Shown: positions 45,101 to 55,980 of the stretch, piece by piece | Layout of the letters: the number at the start of each line of letters is the position of its first letter | Position numbering within the stretch: position 1 is the first letter of the stretch | Assembly: GCA_029449245.1 (NCBI GenBank) | Contig: JANATF010000003.1 | Location: 3,410,001-3,474,000, forward strand | Length of the DNA stretch: 64,000 nucleotides | Reading direction: 5' to 3' | From: Mortierella alpina | Lineage: Eukaryota; Mortierellomycota; Mortierellomycetes; Mortierellales; Mortierellaceae | The notes under the pieces: generated by a model | Seen by the model: only the letters and a program-made list of their open reading frames with translations | Told to the model about the DNA's origin: nothing | Database searches by the model: none | Made by a program: the position numbers and the translations under genes

Positions 45101-47249
45101 TTTTGATTCAGCTCCTGCTCGGGTATTATGGCAGCGCTATGGTCGATTTGCAGCGATTCTTGCGCCAAAGTAGCATCTCGCGCCTCGGGCAGAAGTAGTG
45201 GTGCGTCGACCTGTGCAACTTCTTGATCCTGGGAATCATGATGCTCGACATTGTCTGTGGAACAGAGTTGGTTATCTTGAAGACTCGTCTGCGGACCTGG
45301 GGCTTCGTCGATGGGGTATGCCTCAATATCTATGACCTGGTCCATATCAAAGCCCCATGACGCCTCCGCTTCCTGGGCATCGCTGCCCATAGATATATCT
45401 TCCTGGCTCTGGCTATCTTGCGGGTGTGCGTCGTGTGTGTCGCCAAGGGAGGTCACCTCTGGTTCTGGCTGGGCATCATTCTCCAAAATCCTCTCCACAG
45501 TAGCATTGCGCGATTCTTCATGTGCGGAGGGCTGTTCAAGGACCTCGCCCTCATGCCAAGCCGCCTCAGTATCCAAGTTATCAAGTAATTCCACGGATTT
45601 GGTATCTTCAAGTCGAATATTGCCACTTGGATTGTTCTCATAAGCCGAGGACTTCTGCAAGGCTAAAGCGATACCATGACCATGCTGCAAGCCATGCTCA
45701 GGGCTAGTAAATGGGCTTTGGTCCGCTTGTACAATCTGTAGAGGCAAAAAACACGCAAGTGGATCTGTGAATCAGTGACTGATATGAAAATAGTATTGCG
45801 CATGATATCATCACTGCTCTTACCTCGTCAACGTAAGCATCGGTTTGGTGCAACTGCTGGCTACCATGCTCCTGTTCATACTCGTCCACGGATGCGTGTT
45901 CCTGAACAGACATGTGTTCGTCGTCGTACTGCTGTTGGTTCCAGCCATCCTGTTCACACTGTTGCTCCTCCTCCTCCTCCTCCTCCTCCTCCTCCTCCTC
46001 CTCCTCCTGAATGGCTAGATGAGGTGCAAGAGTGCTCTGAATGTCAGCCTCCACAAGGTCCAAAAGTTGGTCGTCGCCGCCCCATGCATCCTCGTCGTCA
46101 ACGTCGGGCTCGTAATTTTGATGGATCATTGAGGCCGTTGTGCCGTCTGGACGTCGAAGGTCTGAAGCTACAACTGAGAACTGAGCAATTGGTGCTTCTT
46201 CAGAGACCATGATAGGTTCATCAACAGCCTCTGTGGACTCTTGATGATCCTCCTGTGCCGTTCCTCCAATATTAAGTGTATCGTCAAAGCCCCAAGAATC
46301 ATCCACTACCAGCAAGTCTGTCTGTGTAGTGTTCATGGAAGGGAGACTACTAGGAGGAGCTACTACAAGTTTTCAGATGGGGATCAATTTTCTCGTTACT
46401 TTCTATGTCGGACAATCTGTACACATGAAAGGGGGTGCATGCACTAGACAAGACGCCTAGCTTACCTGGAGCAGTAATGGGAACAGGCGCTTCATGGTGG
46501 TAGCTCTGCAAGGGAGTCAGTGAAGGCACTCGTTGGTCTGGAAGTGGATCCTGTACATTCTCGTCCTCCTCCTCTTCTTCACTACTATCTCGCTGAGTCT
46601 CCTGATGCTCCTGAAGCCAGGCCTCGCGGACAAATTCGGGCGATGCGTGCTGGTGTGCTGAGGACGCGTTGGGGTCCAGGTATGCCCGGACGATTCTGGA
46701 GTGCAGCACAGGACTCTGCCGTACGCGTTCCCTCAGCTTGGGAGTGCTTCGTGATCGAGTCGGTGTTGAGCTGGTTTCCACTCGTGTCGTCGTTGTTGAA
46801 AAAGAAGACGCGTGTTGATTCATGTGAGGCAGCGAGCTTTGAGAATATGGGGTCCCGGAGGCCGATGATGAGGATGAAGTAGTTTGATTGGCATCGCTCG
46901 CCTGGTGCCACTGATGATGCTGTTGCTGTTGCTGTTGCTGTGGAGGCAATTGAACAACGTCTTGATGTTGTTGTTGCACCCGTGTGGGGTGTTCCTCCTG
47001 CTGCCCCTGCTGCTCCTGCGCGTGATCCGACTCCACATTGGCGCGAGAAGGTCGCGGTGTGGTGTCGGTGGATTCCACGGCCTGAGGACTTTGCCGAGAG
47101 ACCATGGGGCTCCTTATGACGACAGGCTCCCATGGCAGGTCGTCGTCGCCCTCTGATGCGCTAGCAAACTCGTCGTTTGAGTCAGAGGTGTACTCGCAGT
47201 CGTGCAGGTGCGGTTCCTGGTGAGGAAGCTGGTGGCTGGAGGCAGCCAT
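39138..47249 (-). CDS. Giant acidic disordered protein with repeated acidic-tryptophan motifs
   Basis: Unknown function. Exons on the minus strand: 47249-46466, 46362-45824, 45735-45058, 44966-39138; 2,609 residues. Almost wholly disordered: a polyQ stretch near residue 95, about 14 Glu in a row near residue 370, and a Ser/Pro/Thr-rich second half. Across residues 280-1720 a motif of the type EDAWGDQDE or DSWGFDD recurs about 18 times, a Trp in an acidic setting often followed by a hydrophobic-acidic tail such as HILAE or LDLMD. Near residue 2450 is a likely folded or amphipathic element, SWSFGSWVSSAVAVASEKID followed by AYETLDPEYSRMK. Acidic-Trp motifs are used elsewhere to bind coat and adaptor complexes, so a trafficking scaffold is one possibility (inference). 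Exon 2 has a tandem TAGTAG acceptor. Confidence 0.8.
45965..46008 (-). repeat. GAG trinucleotide repeat encoding a polyglutamate run
   Basis: About 14 consecutive GAG codons (CTC/CCT on the plus strand) inside exon 2 of the giant acidic protein. Perfect repeat, so length polymorphism is likely. Confidence 0.9.
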
Positions 47250-47931
47250 GATGAAGGGACGGTGAGGGGGGGGAACGAGGACGATGTGGTAGAAAGTAGA
47301 GGATGATGGGTTAGATGCAGCAGCAGCTTGTCATGTCCGTGACCCGTGCTTCTGTTGCTCCTGTCTGCTTGCTGCTGTTGATCAGAAGATAGGAGAGAAG
47401 GAGAGCGAGAGGGAGAGAGAGCGCGCGAGGGAGAGGGGCAGCGAGATGGATGTGGGTGGGCGGATGATGGACTGGACAACAATCGCAAGGGCATGGCTGT
47501 GAAATTGTGCAGTGGCTGTGACACGTATCGACAGCGTATCGACAGAGTCGGGCTGTGATTTGCTCCTTTTGCAAGGCAGAGCGACATGTGTGGTGGTCGT
47601 CAGTTCGAATGCACTGACCAGCTGCGCGAGGCACACACGAAAAACACCAGTGCCATGGACGGCCCGAATAGCAGCGTTGTTTTGTTGGGTGTGGGGTGGG
47701 ATTCAGATATCGGCTAGTGGGCCAGTGCTGAGGCCTACCATACTGTTGACTTCTTGTATGCCTCACTTACGCTCTTGCACACCTGCAGTCTACATTTGGT
47801 TGGGGGGAGAAAAAAGAAACAAATACTCTCTCACTTCGTCTTCTCTCTCCTCTGTTCCATCCTTTGCAGCCCACATCTTTCCCTCTCTCCACTCCAACCA
47901 CTTCTTGCCTCCCCACAGGTTCATCACAGCC

Positions 47932-48195
47932 ATGTCCAAGAACGAATCCATCCTCATCGACCTTGCCTCCAATGGCCGCTCGGACACATATCCATCCCTC
48001 CAGCCCTCTGCGGGCCATCCGCATGCCTCTAAGCACCTGAGCCAGCTGCAGATGGTCCAGCTACAGGCGCCTCGTCTGACGGACAGTGCTCCCGAGATCG
48101 ACCCCCATAGTGCTGCGGCCTCCAAGGATCTATTTGAGGCCATCGAGCCCCACCTCACGGCCCAGCACAGTCAGGGCGTGCGATCCAAGCTCTGA
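47932..48195 (+). CDS. Small hypothetical protein, 87 residues
   Basis: Starts MSKNESILIDLASNG after a pyrimidine-rich leader that ends in CCCCACAG-GTTCATCACAGCC, so the start may sit just after a 5'-UTR intron. No signal peptide, helix or domain is recognised; Ser, His and Gln are frequent. It lies upstream of the Artemis-like gene and divergently from the giant acidic protein gene, 683 bp from its start. The clean start context and the leader are the only support; the alternative is a non-coding leader ORF. Confidence 0.45.
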   Translation: MSKNESILIDLASNGRSDTYPSLQPSAGHPHASKHLSQLQMVQLQAPRLTDSAPEIDPHSAAASKDLFEAIEPHLTAQHSQGVRSKL

Positions 48196-48726
48196 AGCTC
48201 ACCTCCAGCCCTTTCCCCTCATTTGCATTACAGTACTACTCTACGAACACACACATGTCTGCTAATAAAGTAGGCTTATCACTTTGCCAACCCTTGTCCC
48301 ACGGTGCGGTGAGGGCAAATGGCCCAACAATTTCCGGGCACCCTCAAGGGCCGTGCGGAGAGTGTGTGCTCGCCCCTTGCCAAGGCAAGGGTGGCATCTT
48401 TTGGCTCAACATCTGTGGACCAGTTGTGACTTGTTCACGAGGCCAGAGAACTTTCATCGTTGCCACGCACAGCAAAAAGGTAGGTTGGTGGCAACGGGCT
48501 GGCTGGCCACAGTCTGTTGTTGATATATCAGCACAGTTCGGAGACACAGTGCACACACGATAGTCTTCTCTTGTCCACCGCAACTCGCCATTCGCCTCCC
48601 TTCCACCTTCCTTCTCGCCTTCCTTCTCGCCTTCCTTCTCGCCTCGCCTCGCCTCGCCTGCTCCCACTCCTTCATCCCGTCCTCGCTGTCTGTGATCCGC
48701 TCGTCCCATGACACTGCCTCCCTGAC

Positions 48727-51700
48727 ATGTCGACATTCGATGGACTCATCCGCGAATTCCCAACCGTGGCCATCGACAACTTCAGGATCCGCCCGGGCGT
48801 CTGCGTCTATCTGCTCTCCCATGTCCACAGCGACCACCTGCACGGGCTCGCGGCCAAAGCCTGGGATGCTCCCATCTACTGCTCTCAGATCACTGCAGTG
48901 TGGCTACCTATGCTCGCCACCCGCTCCAAGCAGACCGCCTTTGCGTCTGGTCAGGATAGCGTTCTCCAGCGCAAATATGCCCATTTGGCACGCTACATGG
49001 TAGGCCAAAGCACTTCTTTTCTGGCCGTGTGTGTTTATCACTCTCCTGCAGCGCACTAAGCCATGTCATGCAAACGCAATAGAGACCTCTTGCCACAGAT
49101 GTCCCTCACTACCTGGAGCTCGGGAACGGCAGGCGAGCGAGATTGAATCTCATCCCGGCGCACCATTGTCCGGGTGCCGTCATGTATGTTTAGAGTGTTC
49201 ACTCTCTCTCTCTCACTCTCTCCAGATTCCTTTGCATTGTATCTCAATTGTGGCACTTGGGCCTGAATGGCAATTGCTCATAGTGTGGCTTTCCTTTTGG
49301 TTGACATAGGTTTCTGCTACAGGATGACCGTTCGTGCATACTATATACCGGAGACGCCAGGAATGAAACTGTGGATTTGCAAGGGCTGAGCGCTATGCCG
49401 ATCTTCACATCAACGACACAGCGAATCGATCGCCTCTATCTTGACACCACTTGCTGTCATCCCGCTTTCAAGGAATTTCCTAGCCGAGTAGGTCAATGTT
49501 CTTTTTTCTTCCATCCTCCCCTCGTCTCTTGAACTGGAGTTATTCTATGGCTAATCGCGTACAGCCCCATTTAGGACCTTGCTATTTCGGACCTTATCAC
49601 CTTCGTCAACCGCCGACCTCGGATGGCACATTACTACATCGATGCTTGGACATTTGGATACGAGGACATTTGGATTGCGCTCTCAAGGGCATTCCATACC
49701 AAAATTCACGTCTCTTCATATCTCTATGAACTCTACGAGGCTATTGACGAGTTTATCCACCCCAAGATCTTGCCCCATCTCACCCTCGATGGCACCACCG
49801 CTAGATTTCACTCCTGTCGACTGGATCGCACGTGCGGCTACGGTGGAGCTGGAGGAGAGCACTCGTCAGCAAGAGAGTTGATCAGGATTCAGCCAAATGT
49901 ATCGTGGTTCTCGGAATCGTTGACCAGGGACAGGGCGAATGGCAAAGACGGCGGAAGTGTGATTGCACAAGGGAACGTTGTCGGAAGAAGCAACTCGTTC
50001 AAGATCAAGAGCAAACTTCCCCCTTGCATCGGCAAGCGTGATGATTTCTGTTATGTAAGGTTTTCCAAAGAACTGCAGCTCAACGTCAAAAAATTCCACA
50101 GTACTTCAGTTATTAACAATAATCATACCCGCTCTGCCCCCATATTAGTATATCAACTTTGCGTGCCACGCGTCGTTGTCAGAACTGCAGCAGTTGGTTG
50201 AGCTGGTCTCGCCTAAATCGATCTTTCCGTGTGTTCTCCATCGCGATCCCGTGTTCCAGTCGCTCTTTAACTCCAATAGCGAGAAGGTTGCACTATTGGC
50301 GCGGCATATGGTGGACCCAGGATTTGCACTCGATGTGGAAGAGTATGCCGATCGTCGTCCCTGCCTCGAAGATGGCATCACGACTGATTTCCAGAGCTTT
50401 CACCACGCCAAAGGGTATCATGTACTGGACATGAATGACGAGCTTCTGGGTGTAAGCCCTGCACTTTCCGATCGCCATCCATCGCTGATTGCCAATGAGC
50501 CGATTGACTTGGATGAACAGAGCGAGACCAGAACTGGTATCACCTCCACAGCTACAAAAGGACCTAGTCCTATCTTGTCACCTCGGTCGACGCATCTGCG
50601 CAGGAAAATGAACAAATTACGGCGTCTGTTAAGGAACACTGCTAGCTTGGAGGAAGTGGGAGAGTCTGGAGGGCATTCACAGGACGAGTCGACTTTGGGA
50701 GACGGTCCTCTATCATTAGACTTTGGTGAAATTGAAAGGAAACGCAACTGGTGGATGCAGGCAGATCGTGGACCGAGCACCTCGCTGGAAGAAACTCGAA
50801 CCGAAGGAGAGGAGACGGATCTTCAGAGCTCTGGGGTCCAAAGCAGCGGCGCATTTGTGGATGGATTGCAAGAGGGCGCTGCCGACGGTAGCAGCGTGGT
50901 CCCGTGCATGGCTCAGGAGCAAGCAGAAAAATGGTACGACGAAAGTACTGTGGAGCTACAGCTCAACGATGTGGATCGTGACAGTGACCGCGGTGTTTGC
51001 AGCGACAAGCGCGAATACGGTAGCACATCATCCGTTATTGCTTCATCGAGCGACTACGTGAGCTCCAGCCCTGATCCTGTTTTGAGCTCCAGCCCTGATC
51101 ATGTGTTGAGCACATCTCCTTGCACCAGCTCTTTATCGGGTGCTGCGATATCATTGGAATCAGCCGTGACACCCATTTCCGACCTGGGCGCTGTGTCACG
51201 TATAGGCCCTATACGCTTTTCAGGATCTGTCCAAACAATTCGCGTCTCACGTACTGTTGAAGGGTTTGACATCGGTAATATACCCGGACCCGTAACGATA
51301 CCCGCTGCGGATCTATCTTTATCTTGCTCTTTGACGCCGTCGTTACCTTCCATGCCACCGTCATTGGATGGTACACCGGTATCGTCATCGTTGCTATCTT
51401 CAGTACCGGAATATCTCAAGACCCCGCCAAGACGCTCAAGCCACATCAACATTGGCTTAGGAGACAGCCCTTCCTCTGCGAACACTGCCACCGCCTCCTC
51501 TAAGTTCGTCTTGCCCGCCTATGAACCGCCTTGGGATTGCAAACCTGTGGGCAGCATTTTTGCGCAGCTGGCCTGGTCGCCGCCATCGCGGCACCGCCGA
51601 ACGCATCTGACCCGTTCCATGACCGACCCTCAACATGGGCCTCATCGTAGACCCAAAAAACACTTTTCGGAGGTCCAAGCACCTGTGCGAGCAGGTACGA

Positions 51701-51921
51701 GTATCCTTGATTCCGAGCCTGAAGTGATTCTCATCGAGAGTAGCGATGATGATCATGCTGCAGATGGTGCCGAGACACCGCGTGCAGTCAAAGGCAACAG
51801 TACGGCGAATGGGCCAAGGGAATGTCACCGAGATGGAGATGTAGGGGGAGAGTTCAGCAGCCAGGATGTGGCCTGCTTAGAGTTTGACGACGTAGAAGAC
51901 GAGGACGAGTTTGGACTATGA
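48727..51921 (+). CDS. Artemis/SNM1-type metallo-beta-lactamase beta-CASP nuclease
   Basis: DNA nuclease family of DCLRE1/Pso2 that opens hairpins or processes cross-links and double-strand breaks. Exons: 48727-48999, 49083-49183, 49310-49487, 49575-50054, 50149-51921 (934 residues). Metal-binding motif 2 is HVHSDH at residues 32-37; motif 3 is in HHCPGAVMF (about 119); motif 4 is ILYTGD (Asp 140). LDTTCCHP, YYIDAWTFGYEDIWIALSRA and the beta-CASP region INFACHASLSELQQLVELV with PCVLHRDP follow. The order and the short start (MSTFDGLI) resemble Artemis/DCLRE1C more than SNM1A. The C-terminal 550 residues are disordered and end with EVILIESSDDDH, a strong SUMO-interaction-type motif. Exon 3-4 choice was fixed by frame; a CAG 10 bp earlier would break it. 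Confidence 0.9.
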
Positions 51922-53563
51922 TCTACCTGCTGACCCCTTCGTTTGCTCTCAGCAACCTTTTCTATAGTTAGCTGAAGGATACGGCTCACCTATATGTATG
52001 ATACCACCATAAACTATCACCTAATCTTCAGTGTATATTACGATAAAGAGTATTATACATTGTTGAAAAGCGAGCCGACAACCAAAAAAAAAAAAGTCGA
52101 TTGTCAATGGATGTGGTTTGGTCCTATGGTCGCCTCTTCCCCGTTAAGGTTAAGACTGCTTCGCCCTTTGCCTCCATCCACATAACCGAGCTACAATTAT
52201 CTAAGGGGCGAAAAGGGAACGAATGGCTGGCTGAAACGAACGTAATCAGACGCAAGGGTCCCCCCTCCAAATCTGCATGATTGCATAGTTGCATGGTTGC
52301 ATGCACGGCCGATGCGCATGTGTGTCTCTTTTCGACTTGCTTTGGCTCACTCAAGGGTTCAATCTGTCGATCCACGACTCATCCCATCTCATCTCGCATA
52401 ACCTGCTTTTAGTAGTCAGATCCCTGCCTACCTCCACTCGCGCCTTCTCGATGAGCGTGTTTTAATACATGGCGATCTCCAGGACAGTGCAGAGGTTGCG
52501 CCTCAGCATTCACCTTTCAATCATTTTAATCGGGGAAAATCTCCAACCCACGCGGAAGGGCTTTATGCCACGAGTCAGAGTAACGCAAAGTTGTATATAC
52601 ATCCAAGTACATAAAGATCAAGAACAAATCTCACCCACTGCGGCCGAGACCCTCTTCCATTTACGCGATCCCCTGTCGCTACTGGCTCCGCTATAGGGTT
52701 GGCCTTGGTCCATCCCCTGCTTGAAGTGTTCAACCCTTCCCGGCTCGAGTCTCAGTGTGGAGGTCCGTCCACGCTGATTGGCTGCTTTGATCTGTGCCAA
52801 TTTTTTTTTGGTTGACGCCCAAACCTTTTGCGTTGCACAAAAACGGCCATGATTTCTCTGTTGCTTAGGACAATAAGGAAGAGCAAGGGCAAAAGGGTCA
52901 AATATCCAGTAAAGATGACTTTTTTTTTTCGCAACGGAAAATCAAACGAGAAACATCGGCCCTGGTCCGCTCCTAAACCAAAAGGGCCAGGGGTGGAGAG
53001 GAATTAGAAAGGAGGGCCACAGTGTCCGTCTGCCCTTTTGTCACCCCCCGCCCCAGCAGTAGCGGCCCCTGTTCAAAGAGGCAGTACGTGTCGTAGAGAG
53101 ATTATGAGTGAACAAAAGAAGAAAACAGCGCAGGGTTCCCGACGGAAGGGGTTCAGAGCAAACTGTGGAGAGTGGTTTCGACTATTGATGTGAGACACGC
53201 GGACCGCTGAACAAATCAAACGTCCTGAAGGGCTTGGAAGACCAATCAACTCCGCGGCTGGGGCCAAACTCGCGGCTGGGTCTCGCGCGGCTCATGGGAA
53301 TCCGACAGGCGGATCTGGGCTATCTACCAGCAAGCAAAAAAAGCATGAAGTCTGAAGAGCAGACATCTGCAAAAACAACAACAATGCAGAATCGCTCTCG
53401 TTTGTGCACTGGGAAATGAAGGCATGACATAACCGAGTATGAACTTTATTCAGACGCGAAAAAAAAAAAGATGCGAGGTGCCGATCTGGGACCCCGCGAG
53501 AGACGCCGAGGAGGGGTGGTAAGTAGCAACATGGGTATGATCATGGGCAACCAGTCTGTGGGG

Positions 53564-53598
<35 letters not shown>

Positions 53599-55980
53599 CG
53601 AGAGAGGTTATCAGTAAGTGAGAGAGAGAGAGCGCAAAAAGTTGAGTGGTGAGGAAGAGGGGCGCGTTGTATTCATTCATTGTGTTCAATAGATGTGTTC
53701 AATAGAATCGTTTCCTCCCTCGTCTCTGTGCCCCCGTCGATTGACTCTCCGTTTCCTCCCTTTTGCCAGATCCTTTGGACTCTATGCGACAGACGCCTGG
53801 CTGGGATGTGCGAATAGACGTCGTGAGGCCCCTTTGCTCTCGTCGTCTCTTCACTCATTTGTGGACTCGATTTTGCAAACTCAGTCTTCACACTCTGTTT
53901 CTGTGCTTCACACTTGACTTTTCACACTTTACATCCGCTTCACACTTGTCTTCACACTCTTCATACAACCTTTCTCTTCTCCCTCTCTGTTTGTCTCCTT
54001 TTTCCTCGCGCTCACTCGCATCGTCGCACTATCCTCATCCTCCTGCAAGCGACGGAACATCCTCTGCAGCACGTTCACTCTCTCCGTCTTCCCTTCCATA
54101 CACACACATACTCGCACACAGAGACACAGACACACTTGCACTACCACCTGCCCTCATCCACACAGCTGCCTGGCACCAACGAAAAGAAGACACAAAGGCA
54201 AGGATCCAACACACTTTCCTGCACACATACCACGATACAGCAGTAGCACACTATCCGTGCTTGCTACTCTGGTCGTCCTCTCCCTCTTCCCCCCCTTGTC
54301 CTCATGCCACCTGCACGATTCTACTTTCTTCCCGCCTCCGATGCCCTCTTCCGCTCCATCACAGTCAAACCCCATCGCATACATTCCAGCACACCCGCGT
54401 AACACAACGAACATTGGTGCGATCAACCCAACGGCCATCTCCGTCCCTCCACTTGTTCCACTCATTCACTGCTCCTAATGCTGCCCCACAGAGTCACTAC
54501 TTGAGAAACACTCCCTATTGCTTCCGGGTAAAATGTTTGCCATCCTCTTTCAACCCCAAGCACCAAAGTGTCTTGCAAGGCCGGCGGCATTCTGCACCGT
54601 CAGCCTTCGTTCCTCCCTTATTGCTATCGTCCTCGATGAGCTCACCAGGACTTTGGTGCCTGCGGGGCTAAATGGAGCAGGCGGCACTGACTAGTGCATG
54701 GCAGAGCATACGTATTCATCTTTGCCTCAGAGAGCAAAGAGCAGTAGAGTAACAGAGCGACAGGGTTGTTTTCTTTGGCCGGTCTGTGCTATGATCCGCC
54801 TGAACAAAAAGGGAACCCGTCTTCCGTTGCCTTTTGACTTGTCACCAATTGGCCTTTGCGACCTAGCGGAGACCCTTTCTCGCTTGGATCGGCGTTTAGA
54901 ACTGTTGAGGCACTAGTCCATTTCTATCCAAAACATTGCAAGATGTATGAATCCAAAAGTGATGCATGGGCCACCACGCAGATGGTTTTGGGGTGATAAA
55001 ACCCGATGAGCTAGGGGTACCTTCCTTGGTGACGAACTACCCAGGGCTTGAACGACAGTCTCTTGAACTTTTGTTTTCCTCGTTATTTCTTTATTTCTTT
55101 CAACGACACACTCCCGCACATCACAAGCACAGAACCATGCAGCGTCTGCGCCCGATGACAGTATTCTGGTGTTTCTCGTTCTACCATGCACGATGCATAT
55201 CGGGATATCTATTTCGCTAAACACAACGAGAGAACCATAAGAGGCATAGTCTTTGGAGTGACTAACCCATGTTCCTCCCCCCTCCCCTTGATTTTACCTC
55301 TAGCCTTGCGCCTCGGGACTGACAAACCACTAATTACCTCCGACATTATGCGAACAGTTGGAGCTCTAACGACTCCAATACCGCCAACCATTCACGAAGG
55401 TCCACGCAGGCACTGCAGGATGACCAATACCCGTCTTTGTCACGCCTCCCCTGCGATCGAACGCGTGTCTACCGCAACAGTTTCCCATCACCGCTCAATG
55501 GAACCATCGTCGGACTATCGATCTATCCATAGGCACACTCACCGCCATTCCCCGCCTACCCTGTACTCCGTTCTGTCATCCCTCTTTTTATCTGCTCACC
55601 ACTCATCTGGTTTAAGGATGACGTTCAGACAGAGTTTACACTCATGCACCAAAAGAACAAGGAGAGTGCGATCGAGTGACCGCAGCGTTTTTTCCATCAA
55701 GTCTAGAATCGCTAGAAGTAGCAGAACCAAAACCCAGCCCCAACTCGCCTACCGTCCACAGCCAACCGACTGTTGCTCTGCTCGTTATCCCAATCGCTCT
55801 TCTTTGGTGGAAATACCCGCAGTTCCAGCCCCTGTCTCGGCGAGTATTCAACTACACCCCTGTAATCGGAGACAGAATGTGGAGAACGCGGGGAACATAC
55901 CTGCACTGGGTGCCATACGTAGCATCGGGCAACAGCACCGACACGAGTCGTCATTGGTTTCAAACCAACGAAGATTATGG
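51922..55980. other. Long intergenic region upstream of the receptor-like hybrid histidine kinase
   Basis: No gene is supported across 4 kb. Contents: TGCAT-type short repeats near 52275-52312; an AG dinucleotide microsatellite at about 53567-53594; and from 53.7 kb onward strongly CT- and CA-rich sequence. That composition produces long ORFs (54671 end, 302 codons; 56340 end, 384 codons) with low-complexity Ser/His/Leu/Pro content. The last 600 bp probably holds the leader of the downstream gene. Confidence 0.55.
53567..53594. repeat. AG dinucleotide microsatellite
   Basis: About 14 AG units in the non-coding region upstream of the receptor kinase. Confidence 0.85.

Noticed and set aside
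53763-54671. 302-codon plus-strand ORF rich in Ser, His, Leu and Pro
   Set aside because: Comes from CT/CA-rich sequence; overlapping frames look alike, no domain and no conserved start. More likely non-coding or leader.
55186-55980. Upstream extension of the receptor kinase frame (about 265 codons before the chosen ATG)
   Set aside because: Low-complexity and basic, would put the signal peptide deep inside the protein; the ATG at 55981 gives a normal N-terminal signal peptide.
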